The position numbers and the translations under genes are program-made. From Caldisericales bacterium (GTDB lineage Bacteria; Caldisericota; Caldisericia; JAAYUI01): a DNA stretch of 64,000 nt. This document shows positions 54,737 through 62,818 of this stretch, piece after piece (positions within the stretch are counted from its first letter, which is position 1; every line of letters begins with the position of its first letter). The stretch lies in assembly GCA_012517765.1 (NCBI GenBank), contig JAAYUI010000003.1:62001-126000 (forward strand), read 5' to 3'. The notes under the pieces were generated by a model. The model worked only from the letters and a program-made list of their open reading frames with translations. It searched no databases and had not been told where the DNA came from.

Positions 54737-57004
54737 CTATCTGTGCGGGTGATAAATACTCCAGTTTTTTATGGCATCTTCTGGAGACTGGACATAGTAA
54801 GTTTTCCCCAGCAACAAACAATCCCGATAGATTCTGCAATCATCGTCGTTGCATTCACTGCCCTTGGGAATGTTCTTCAATGCAATTTTAGAAAGACCAA
54901 CGGTTTCACAATTGCAAATAGTTCTTCGGAAAAAATAATTCCCATTCTGTATCTCTTTGACTGAATTAATATGTTCTGGAGTAGGATAATTATATGTAAT
55001 ATCATAGATGGATCCATCTTCCCTCAGTTCCATTCTATGCATTGAACTAAATCTGAATGCCGCAAGAGCTTGCGAAAAGATGCTATCAGGAACTGGCGCA
55101 CACCCCAATTCAAGGGTGCCATAATGGCCCCTGCCACCGAAAGACCCAAAGAAATATTCAACTGATCCTAATCCTTCAACGTCCATCACAAGCTGGTGCA
55201 ATTGCCCGTTTATTACCGAGAATGTTGTTGTATCATTGGTATTTTCAGTTGCACCAAAGTTTTGGAATTGAAAAACAAAATCTCTAACCCCATCGCAATT
55301 TACATCACCTATTCCATTAACTATTATTGCCATATCACCTTCGAACCAGCCTATCAATTGGGTTGGCTTATAACTGTTTGCCTCATTCCCAAGTTTGATG
55401 GCAGTCATGCATGGCGGGTAATCGGTAACAATGAAAATTATATCCTCTGAAGCTGGAATTATCATGTAATTCCTCTCGTCTGCTATAAATTTGCCTCGAT
55501 TCCATGTAAGCTCTCTGCCTCCCAGTGTAAAATTCGCAAATTTGATGAGGTCCCTTTCAAAACTTTCTGGTTTTATCTGTGGCAAGTCTCCCTTGTTGCT
55601 ATAATCTATCTTTGCCATCTCATGTTTTCCAAGCCTTCTTTCTGGCCAGTAGCTTCCTGGCTCAATCTCCCAGCTCCTGCCTTCAAAAGGTTTATCTTGA
55701 TATGGCGAATGAATAAAAATCATATTTTTTGAATCATTAAAAAATAGCAGTTCTTCAATGTCCTCGTAAGATAGAACGGTTTTTTTATCTATAGCTTCCT
55801 TCAAAGTTTTCCAGGCATCCTTATAATTTGGAAACTTGTTGTATCTAAAATTATCCACATGGAGCCACGCTTCACGGTTATACCATTTTTCATGTTCGTA
55901 TGAATCTTCTGCTTGCAAGGGTAATGAAAATCTGGCAAGTGTTTCGACAATTTCTATTTCTCGTTTTTCTTTGATTTTGTTTGTTAGTGCATTGCGCCGA
56001 TATTGATTTAATGGCCCTATCTGCTCAAGGAAAATGTATTTTTCAAAAGGGCTTCTTAGTTTCTCTGGTGTCCACAACCCTCTCAGGATGTTTGGGAACA
56101 TGTAGGAAACATCTGTTAAATCTTCTCCAGAGACTCTTACTAGATGGATTCTGGACTCATAGTCTGGGCATACAAAACCAGCCACAGAGCCTATTTTGAT
56201 CGCCATTATACAATCACCGGTTCCATACTCTTTATATGTCTTGATTATCGGAAAATTATTTTTTTCATAGACATTGCTTACATTGTTTATATCCACGCTC
56301 ATTATTAGATCGAATTCTACAGGTCTATTTCCTATGCCGATTATTTCATATATATTATCATCATGCCTGAAATGAACTTCCTCCATCCCGTTGTTGTCAA
56401 TATCGAATATGGAGAAGGGTACCTCTTTTGTTAATGGAAAAGCATTCCTGGACAATTCGTACCAGTAAAATTCTTTCTCATTGTTTAAAAAAAAGAAAAT
56501 AAGTTTACTCGAGATTGTTGTATCAAACTCCGGCTTGTTGATTTCCGTAGCTCCAAATGGTTGGCCATTGTCAGATGAGAAAAAGCAAACTGCCATGTTG
56601 CTCCTGGTCCAATAATAAATAAAAGATTCTTGAGTTTTCCTGTCATTGATCCATTTTAGAATGCCCTCACCAAGTGTAGCTGTTTTATATTGGCCATATT
56701 CAATCGAAGCTTTGTATTCGTTGTTTTTCTTTATATTTCCGACACTTTTGTTCTTCCAGTAAAAATCATCTTTTGGGATTTCTGGAATAGCCTGAATATA
56801 CACTGGAGGGTCGTTATTAACAGGTACCAAATTACTCCCGTACATATTTTTTAAAGCATCCAGATCACTTTTATCACTCTGTTGTTCTGTTTTGGGTGCG
56901 TTTTTGCTGATTTTTTGTATATTATCTTCCTGCTTTTTTGTCCCAGACATACACCCTGACAGCCCAATTGCCAGAATGATCATAACAAGCGTCAGTTTCT
57001 TCAT
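54737..57004 (-). CDS. Putative lipoprotein, large, AT-rich, unknown function
   Basis: The 755-residue product has a lipoprotein signal peptide (MKKLTLVMIILAIGLSGC, lipidated Cys18). The mature part was not recognised; two segments resemble FG-GAP/VCBS-type calcium loops (FDIDNNGMEEVHF and GDVNCDGVRDFVF), suggesting a beta-propeller-like surface protein. Codon use is AT-richer than the neighbours metG and dnaX. The ATG at 57004 has a CTGGAGGG site; a longer reading lacks a signal peptide. It stands alone between divergent dnaX and the DJ-1/PfpI gene; the gap after it (54630-54736) shows no clear terminator. Confidence 0.75.
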   Translation of the reverse strand: MKKLTLVMIILAIGLSGCMSGTKKQEDNIQKISKNAPKTEQQSDKSDLDALKNMYGSNLVPVNNDPPVYIQAIPEIPKDDFYWKNKSVGNIKKNNEYKASIEYGQYKTATLGEGILKWINDRKTQESFIYYWTRSNMAVCFFSSDNGQPFGATEINKPEFDTTISSKLIFFFLNNEKEFYWYELSRNAFPLTKEVPFSIFDIDNNGMEEVHFRHDDNIYEIIGIGNRPVEFDLIMSVDINNVSNVYEKNNFPIIKTYKEYGTGDCIMAIKIGSVAGFVCPDYESRIHLVRVSGEDLTDVSYMFPNILRGLWTPEKLRSPFEKYIFLEQIGPLNQYRRNALTNKIKEKREIEIVETLARFSLPLQAEDSYEHEKWYNREAWLHVDNFRYNKFPNYKDAWKTLKEAIDKKTVLSYEDIEELLFFNDSKNMIFIHSPYQDKPFEGRSWEIEPGSYWPERRLGKHEMAKIDYSNKGDLPQIKPESFERDLIKFANFTLGGRELTWNRGKFIADERNYMIIPASEDIIFIVTDYPPCMTAIKLGNEANSYKPTQLIGWFEGDMAIIVNGIGDVNCDGVRDFVFQFQNFGATENTNDTTTFSVINGQLHQLVMDVEGLGSVEYFFGSFGGRGHYGTLELGCAPVPDSIFSQALAAFRFSSMHRMELREDGSIYDITYNYPTPEHINSVKEIQNGNYFFRRTICNCETVGLSKIALKNIPKGSECNDDDCRIYRDCLLLGKTYYVQSPEDAIKNWSIYHPHR

Positions 57005-57021
57005 TCTGCCCTCCAGGTTCC

Positions 57022-57050
57022 ATATACTATAAAGAGCGCCGGTTTGCAAT
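57022..57050 (-). promoter_or_regulatory. Lipoprotein gene promoter (candidate)
   Basis: On the minus strand TTGCAA (57050-57045), a 17-nt spacer and TATATG (57027-57022) form a moderate promoter, with a short leader carrying GGAGGG before the ATG. It diverges from the dnaX promoter. Confidence 0.45.
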
Positions 57051-57079
57051 GATGGGGAGACAAAAAGCCCCTTGGTTCC

Positions 57080-57115
57080 TTGACTTGAAAGTTGCCCCAA
57101 ACTACACTCTCTTTC
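57080..57115 (+). promoter_or_regulatory. dnaX promoter, predicted leaderless start
   Basis: TTGACT (57080-57085), a 17-nt spacer and TACACT (57103-57108) lead to 7 nt (CTCTTTC) and then the GTG start of dnaX. The predicted transcription start is the G of the GTG. There is no Shine-Dalgarno sequence. Confidence 0.7.
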
Positions 57116-58708
57116 GTGTCATCGGCGTATATTTCTCTCTATCGCAAATGGCGTTCGCAGTCGCTAGACGAGATTGTTGGCCAGGAGTTCGCGGTCAGGA
57201 CCTTGAACAACACGTTCAAATCTGGAAGAATTGCGCACGCCTACCTTTTTTGTGGGCCAAGGGGCGTTGGCAAGACCAGTCTTGCCAGGATACTGGCCAA
57301 ATCTGTCAATTGCGAAACAGGCATAACCCCTAGCCCCTGTCAGGTGTGCCAAAGCTGCAAGTCAATCACTGACGGGACAAACCTTGACGTAATTGAGATT
57401 GATGCCGCTTCAAACAGGGGTGTCGACGACATCAGGCAGTTGAGGGAAAGGGTGAAATTCGCGCCGGTTTCCTCAAGGTTCAAGGTATATATCATCGACG
57501 AAGTCCACATGCTCACGGGTGAGGCATTCAATGCCCTGCTCAAGACACTTGAAGAGCCGCCGCCACATGTGATTTTTGTGCTTGCCACCACCGAGCCGCA
57601 CAAGATACCGGTCACGATACTCTCAAGGTGCATCAGGTTTGACCTGAAGAGAATCCCGACTGATATGCAAGTCCAGCTTTTGCGCAGGATTTCTGATGCC
57701 GAGGAGATAAAGATCACCGATGATGCCCTGAGGTTGCTTGCCATTGACAGTAATGGCTCGCTCAGGGATGCCGAGAGTTTGCTTGACCAGGTGGCCTCTT
57801 TTACTGATGGGGAAATAGACACTGAGGACATCGCCATGATGCTTGGTGTTACCGGTGAAAAATTCCTCCACAAATACCTTTTGCATATCGCGGAAGGCAA
57901 TATTGGCGAAGCAATCGGGCTGGTAAGGGAAGCATATAAAAATGGCAAGGAGCCGGAGCAGATTTCAAAAGACCTGCTTTTGAGGGTGCACATCCTCATT
58001 CTCTCTGCTGTTGGGGTGTCAAAACAGGAACTGCTTTCAGACTATGCTGTTGATCCGGAATTAATCTCGCAGGAGTCATCATCTTTCAGCTCCAGTTCCT
58101 TGAGGCTCATGGAGATGAAGCTCAGGGAGCTTGTATCGCAGATGCGCTATACATTCTCGGCACTGGCTTCCCTCGAGATGACGACACTTGAATTGTCCGA
58201 TATTGCCTCTGGCGCGGTTTTGCAGTTGCCAGAACAGGCACCACAGGCCGTAAAGGTGCAAGCGCCAAAGACCCAGACCAAAAAAGAAGAGGCATTTGCT
58301 CCATCCCAAGCTCTGGCAAAAGAACAGCCCAAAAAAGAACCTGAGGTACAACCTTCTATAGTGCAGGATTCCAAGCCAAAGGCTGAAAACAGCTCATGTT
58401 CCTGTCTTGCAGACAAGGTCAAGGAGGCAGTCAAGGAGACCGATATCATTCTTTTTGCTTTCCTGACTAGACTTCTGGACGTGGTGATTGAAGGCAACAT
58501 TGCCCAGCTTGTTTTGCCGTCCGATGCCGAATTTGAGAAAGCAAGACTTTCGGAGCGCCAGAACCAAGAAAAACTTTCAATGATAGTGTCAAAATTGATT
58601 GGGCAGGAAGTCACTGCCAAACCACAATTGCTCAAAGTGCAGACAAAAAACCTGGTTGAAGATGATCAGGTAAAAGCTGCTTTTGATTTGTTCAAAGGAA
58701 AAATATAG
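57116..58708 (+). CDS. dnaX: DNA polymerase III subunits gamma/tau
   Basis: The 530-residue clamp-loader ATPase has the usual start (YISLYRKWRSQSLDEIVGQEF), Walker A GPRGVGKTS, the zinc cysteines (CETGITPSPCQVCQSC), Walker B with IIDEVHML, sensor 1 (VLATTEPHKIPVTILSRC) and a charged, proline/lysine-rich linker (about 380-430) before the C-terminal tau region. The GTG at 57116 was chosen because typical DnaX proteins begin there and because it lies 7 nt after a strong -10 box; a TTG at 57092 would add eight residues inside the promoter. It leads the dnaX-ybaB-recR-glmS run. Confidence 0.95.
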   Translation: MSSAYISLYRKWRSQSLDEIVGQEFAVRTLNNTFKSGRIAHAYLFCGPRGVGKTSLARILAKSVNCETGITPSPCQVCQSCKSITDGTNLDVIEIDAASNRGVDDIRQLRERVKFAPVSSRFKVYIIDEVHMLTGEAFNALLKTLEEPPPHVIFVLATTEPHKIPVTILSRCIRFDLKRIPTDMQVQLLRRISDAEEIKITDDALRLLAIDSNGSLRDAESLLDQVASFTDGEIDTEDIAMMLGVTGEKFLHKYLLHIAEGNIGEAIGLVREAYKNGKEPEQISKDLLLRVHILILSAVGVSKQELLSDYAVDPELISQESSSFSSSSLRLMEMKLRELVSQMRYTFSALASLEMTTLELSDIASGAVLQLPEQAPQAVKVQAPKTQTKKEEAFAPSQALAKEQPKKEPEVQPSIVQDSKPKAENSSCSCLADKVKEAVKETDIILFAFLTRLLDVVIEGNIAQLVLPSDAEFEKARLSERQNQEKLSMIVSKLIGQEVTAKPQLLKVQTKNLVEDDQVKAAFDLFKGKI

Positions 58709-58724
58709 GAGAATTGAAGAAAAA

Positions 58725-59027
58725 ATGGGAAACAACATGTTTGACATGATAAAACAGGCCTCCCAGATGAAGGCACAGGTAATGAAGATCGAGAAAGAGC
58801 TTACCGCGATGAAAATTGAGGGTGAGTCATCAAAGGGTGAAGTGAAAGTCACCGCATTGGTAAATGGCAAGCTTGATGTCATAGGTCTATCAATCACCGA
58901 ATCTGAAGAAACCAAGAAGCTTGACATAAAAGATTTGACAAAACTGGTTCTTGGCGCAATTACAAAGGCCCAATCTGAGGCAAAGAACGAGGCCGCAAAG
59001 ATTGCCCGCAACCTACAACTTGGATGA
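58725..59027 (+). CDS. ybaB: YbaB/EbfC family nucleoid-associated protein
   Basis: The 100-residue DNA-binding protein shows the YbaB/EbfC pattern: a methionine-rich start (MGNNMFDMIKQASQMKAQVMKI), then VTALVNGKLDVIGLSI and a C-terminal helical part. It lies between dnaX and recR as in most bacteria. The ATG at 58725, following AGGAGAATTG, was taken; an upstream reading overlaps dnaX. Its stop overlaps recR by 4 nt. Confidence 0.95.
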   Translation: MGNNMFDMIKQASQMKAQVMKIEKELTAMKIEGESSKGEVKVTALVNGKLDVIGLSITESEETKKLDIKDLTKLVLGAITKAQSEAKNEAAKIARNLQLG

Positions 59028-59632
59028 ACTATCCGGTCAAGGCCTTTCAAGAGCTTGTTGACAACCTCCACAAGCTGCCAGGCATTGGCCCAAAAACGGC
59101 CGAAAGGCTGTCCCTGTTTATTTTGGGGATGGACCCGGAAGAGGCCAGGAAAATCTCTGATGCAATCGGGAAATTGCATGAGCGTGTAAAACGCTGCCCG
59201 GTGTGTTTCAATCTTTCGGATGGCGGTGAGTGCCCGGTTTGCCTTGATGAAAAGAGAGACCATTCAGTTGTGCTTGTCGTTGAAGAAGCAAAAGATGTCC
59301 TGGCAATTGAAAGGGCTGGTTCATTTTCGGGAGTTTATCACGTTATTGGCGGAACAATTAGGCTTGCATCGGGTATTGGGCCTGAAAAACTTAATATAGA
59401 CGGCTTGATTGCCAGAGTGAGGAATGGTGGGATAAAGGAAATTATCCTTGCCACAAACCTGACCCATGAAGGTAATTTGACAGCAATGTACATAAAAAAG
59501 GAGCTTGACGGGATTGATGTCGAAATCTCCAGGATTGCCTCTGGCATCCCGATCGGCACCGAGCTTGAATTTGCAGACGGTGTGACCCTGACAGAATCCA
59601 TAAAGGGCAGGGTGCATCTAACCAAGGAGTAA
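59024..59632 (+). CDS. recR: Recombination protein RecR
   Basis: The 202-residue repair protein acts with RecF/RecO in gap repair. It has the helix-hairpin-helix (KLPGIGPKTAERLSLF), a four-cysteine zinc finger (CPVCFNLSDGGECPVC), a Toprim domain (VVLVVEEAKDVLAIER, YHVIGGTI) and the C-terminal Walker-B-like ASGIPIGTELEFADGVTL. It overlaps ybaB by 4 nt and is followed 8 nt later by glmS. Confidence 0.98.
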   Translation: MNYPVKAFQELVDNLHKLPGIGPKTAERLSLFILGMDPEEARKISDAIGKLHERVKRCPVCFNLSDGGECPVCLDEKRDHSVVLVVEEAKDVLAIERAGSFSGVYHVIGGTIRLASGIGPEKLNIDGLIARVRNGGIKEIILATNLTHEGNLTAMYIKKELDGIDVEISRIASGIPIGTELEFADGVTLTESIKGRVHLTKE

Positions 59633-59640
59633 GAAAAACC

Positions 59641-61458
59641 ATGTGCGGAATTTTTGGCATTGTTTACAAAGAAGACAAGGATGATATGGGCAAGACACTC
59701 ACGAAGGCCGCAAAAAGCCTGACCTACAGGGGTTATGATTCTGTGGGTGCCGTTGCCGTAACAAAAACCGGCAAGGCCGACCTCAGAAAAGATGTTGGCA
59801 AGGTGGATGAAGTTGCCAAAAAGCTCAATTTTGAGGAGCTTTGTGGCAACAGGGGTATAACCCAGCTCCGCTGGGCCACATTCGGAGTCCCTGCGCAGAG
59901 AAATGCTCAGCCGCATTTTGACACAAAAGGAAGGCTTGTTGGTGCCCACAACGGAAACGTTGTGAACACGATACATCTCATCAAGGAGCTGACCGCAAAG
60001 GGCCATGTGTTCAGGGGGGAGAATGATGGCGAGGTTGTAGTCCACGTAATAGAGGATTCGTTCAACCGCCATGGAGACCTCGATCTGGCAATCAGGGAAG
60101 CAAGAAAGATACTCAAGGGCGACTACGCTTACGCGATCACAGCGCTCAAGGGCGAGAAGATGTTTTGCACAAAGATGGGTTCATCACTTTATCTGGGAGT
60201 CGGTGACGGATTTGTCTGCTGTTCCTCCGATTTGCCGTCAATACTCAATCTCACGAACCAGATAGTTCCGCTCAATGATGGCGAGTACGTTGAATTTGAC
60301 AGCGATTCTTACGAGATCCGCAACATTGAGAATGGCGAGAAGATAGACAGAAAGCCAATCACTTCACCTCTTTCCCCAGAGTCGGCCTCAAAAGGTGATT
60401 TCCCGTTTTTCATGGAGAAAGAGATATTTGAACAGCCAGAAAGGGCCCAGGCCCTGCTTGACTATCTTGCCGAATGTGACGAGCTTGTCCCGTTTGCAGA
60501 AGAAATAGCTTCTGGTGACAGAGTATACCTCGTTGGCTCCGGTTCGTCATACAATGCTTGTGTAATAGGATCGTACTACCTCAACAAGCTTGGCGGGTGC
60601 GCAACTTTCCCAGTTGTCGCAGGGTCATTCATCGAGCATTTTGGCGAAGGAATAAGACCCAGCGATCTTTTTGTTCTTGTTTCACAGTCTGGAGAAACAA
60701 AGGATGTCATAAATGTACTGAACATGCTTACAGCAAGGGGAATGGCAAACAATGTCCTTGGGGTTGTTAACGTTCTGGGCTCTACCCTCATGATGCGCTC
60801 CAGAAGGCACCTTCCATTGCTCTCCAATCTTGAAATAGCTGTTGCAGCAACAAAGACTTTTATCAACCAGTCAGTTCTTTTCCTGGCGCTTGCCATTGAA
60901 GTTGCAAAGCTCAAAGGCAGGGCTGGTGATCTTCCGGAAACGCTTGCCAAAACGCCAAAAGCAATCAAGGACACCATCGACCAGATGAACGGCTGGGCCA
61001 AGGAACTTGCCGAAAAATACAAGGATTGTGTTGATATGTACACGCTTGGCTATGGCGCTACCTATGGTTCTGCGCTTGAAGCCGCACAGAAGATCAAAGA
61101 GATTTCTTATGCCCACTGTGAAGGACTCTATTCAGCAGAATTCAAGCATGGTCCGCTTGCCATTGTCACTGAAGGCTATCCGGTTTTCTACCTCACAACC
61201 GTTGAGGACCAGCACATGACCCTTTCCCACATCAACGAGGTTACATGCAGGCTTGGCAGTGCAATCACCGTTGCGCCACCCTCCGACCTTCTGGCCAAAA
61301 ATTCCACAATGTTTTATCCGCTCCCACATTCCGAGTATGCGCTTGTCCCGATACTGTCGGTTGTCTTTATGCAGCTGTTCGCTTATCATTTGACTGTAGT
61401 TAAAGGATACAGTCCAGATTTCCCGAGGAACTGCTCCAAGACAATAACAGTTGACTAG
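59641..61458 (+). CDS. glmS: Glutamine-fructose-6-phosphate aminotransferase (isomerizing)
   Basis: The 605-residue enzyme makes glucosamine 6-phosphate. The glutaminase domain begins with the catalytic Cys2 (MCGIFGIV), with LTYRGYDSVG and LRWATFGVPAQRNAQPH; the usual TRWATHG is changed to LRWATFG. Two SIS domains follow (VGSGSSYNACVIGSYYL, VSQSGETKDVINVL, and LGYGATYGSALEAAQKIKE), ending in SPDFPRNCSKTITVD, close to the canonical end. An AAGGAG site precedes the ATG. No glmS ribozyme space is present upstream. GlmM, the next enzyme, is encoded near 12 kb. Confidence 0.97.
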   Translation: MCGIFGIVYKEDKDDMGKTLTKAAKSLTYRGYDSVGAVAVTKTGKADLRKDVGKVDEVAKKLNFEELCGNRGITQLRWATFGVPAQRNAQPHFDTKGRLVGAHNGNVVNTIHLIKELTAKGHVFRGENDGEVVVHVIEDSFNRHGDLDLAIREARKILKGDYAYAITALKGEKMFCTKMGSSLYLGVGDGFVCCSSDLPSILNLTNQIVPLNDGEYVEFDSDSYEIRNIENGEKIDRKPITSPLSPESASKGDFPFFMEKEIFEQPERAQALLDYLAECDELVPFAEEIASGDRVYLVGSGSSYNACVIGSYYLNKLGGCATFPVVAGSFIEHFGEGIRPSDLFVLVSQSGETKDVINVLNMLTARGMANNVLGVVNVLGSTLMMRSRRHLPLLSNLEIAVAATKTFINQSVLFLALAIEVAKLKGRAGDLPETLAKTPKAIKDTIDQMNGWAKELAEKYKDCVDMYTLGYGATYGSALEAAQKIKEISYAHCEGLYSAEFKHGPLAIVTEGYPVFYLTTVEDQHMTLSHINEVTCRLGSAITVAPPSDLLAKNSTMFYPLPHSEYALVPILSVVFMQLFAYHLTVVKGYSPDFPRNCSKTITVD

Positions 61459-61466
61459 GAGGAGAA

Positions 61467-62420
61467 ATGGAACCTAAGGCAACCCGCTTTGGTTATAGCG
61501 AAGCGCTCCTGATGCTTGGCGAAAAGGACAACCGTATAGTTGCGCTTGATGCTGACCTTGCAAAATCAACATCCAGCGCGAGGTTCAGGGACAAATTTCC
61601 CGACAGGTTTTTCAACATGGGCATAGCCGAACAGAACATGGTTGATGTTGCGGCAGGACTCGCACTATCCGGTAAAATACCCTTTGCTTCAAGTTATGGC
61701 GTTTTTGTGACTGGCAGGGCATGGGAACAGATGAGGACAATGGTTTGCTATTCCAAACTTCCAGTCAGAATTGCAGGCCATGCTGGTGTTTCAGTCGGGG
61801 CGGACGGAGCAACCCACCAGGCACTTGAAGATATTGCAATAATGAATGTTCTTCCAAACATGCACGTTTTTTCGCCTTGTGACTATTATGAAACGATAAA
61901 GGCAACGATGGCGGCCGCCTATGTTGATGGCCCCGCTTACATAAGGTTTGGAAGGGCACCGATACCGATCATAACCGAGGTTGATTCGCCGTTTGAAGTT
62001 GGCAAGGCAACCATCATGAAAAGGGGTTCCGATGTGACTGTTGTTGCAACTGGAACCATGGTTAACGAGGCCCTTATCGCCAGCGCTGATCTTGCAAATT
62101 TTGGCGTTTCTGTTGAAGTGGTAAACCTCTCGACAATAAAGCCTCTTGATGGCGAAACCATACTCAATTCAGTTGCAAAGACAGGTTGTGCCGTAACGGC
62201 AGAAGAACACCAGATCACCGGTGGGATTGGCTCGATAATAGCTGGTCTTCTTTCGCTCAATTTGCCTGTTCCTCTTGAGATGGTTGGCATGGGCGACAGA
62301 TTTGGCGAATCTGGCGAACCATTTGAACTCCTCAAACATTTCCACTGCAATTCTTGCGAAATCGTCCAGGCATGCCTCAGGGCCATTTCAAGAAGGCAGA
62401 CTTCAAGAGTGGTTCTGTAG
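61467..62420 (+). CDS. Transketolase, C-terminal subunit
   Basis: The 317-residue product is the C-terminal half of a split transketolase: it contains the pyrimidine-binding domain (NMGIAEQNMVDVAAGLALSGKIPFASSY, with the catalytic Glu) and the C-terminal domain (TITEEHQITGGIG-like, here AEEHQITGGIGS). The matching N-terminal half with the thiamine pyrophosphate motif GDGE is not adjacent or in the window. With the other half it would run the non-oxidative pentose phosphate pathway. An AGGAGG site lies 4 nt before the ATG. Confidence 0.92.
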   Translation: MEPKATRFGYSEALLMLGEKDNRIVALDADLAKSTSSARFRDKFPDRFFNMGIAEQNMVDVAAGLALSGKIPFASSYGVFVTGRAWEQMRTMVCYSKLPVRIAGHAGVSVGADGATHQALEDIAIMNVLPNMHVFSPCDYYETIKATMAAAYVDGPAYIRFGRAPIPIITEVDSPFEVGKATIMKRGSDVTVVATGTMVNEALIASADLANFGVSVEVVNLSTIKPLDGETILNSVAKTGCAVTAEEHQITGGIGSIIAGLLSLNLPVPLEMVGMGDRFGESGEPFELLKHFHCNSCEIVQACLRAISRRQTSRVVL

Positions 62421-62437
62421 TCTGCCGGGTCTTGGCA

Positions 62438-62818
62438 TTGAAAACGTATTTCATACTTTATGTGGCAAGCCAGGAAAGAAGCACTGAGTTCTACAAAAAG
62501 ATTTTTGCCAGCGAACCGGTTCTTTTCGTATCTGGGATGACAGAATTTGCGTTATCGGACAATTGCCTATTGGGCATAATGCCAGCCGTTGACATCAAGA
62601 GAATATTGGGACCGTTGCTTCCTGAGCCATCCATTAAGCACCCAAGTGGTGAAATTTACATGATAGTTGATGATCCACTTGAATATCACAAAAGAGCCTT
62701 GAGCGCTGGCGCAATCGAGCTTAGCCCTCTGAAAGAGCGTGGCTGGGGAGACATTGCCGCTTATAGCCTGGATCTTGATGGCAATGTTCTGGTTTTTGCA
62801 AAAAAGATCACTTCCTAA
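62438..62818 (+). CDS. VOC (glyoxalase/bleomycin-resistance) family protein
   Basis: The product of about 126 residues has the VOC fold signature: a first strand with TYFILYVASQERSTEFYKKIF, then YMIVDDPLEYHKRALSAGAIELSPL and the closing YSLDLDGNVLVFAKK. These proteins bind metals and catalyse varied reactions; the substrate is unknown. The start is uncertain: a TTG at 62438 fits the domain, with another TTG two codons earlier. It ends the dnaX run and overlaps comEC, on the other strand, by 11 nt. Confidence 0.8.
   Translation: MKTYFILYVASQERSTEFYKKIFASEPVLFVSGMTEFALSDNCLLGIMPAVDIKRILGPLLPEPSIKHPSGEIYMIVDDPLEYHKRALSAGAIELSPLKERGWGDIAAYSLDLDGNVLVFAKKITS

Noticed and set aside
57005-57115. Signal recognition particle RNA upstream of dnaX, a common location
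   Set aside because: The conserved apical loop sequence of 4.5S/SRP RNA is absent and the gap is filled by two divergent promoters.
59600-59641. glmS ribozyme upstream of glmS
   Set aside because: The gap to recR is only 8 nt, so there is no room for the ribozyme.
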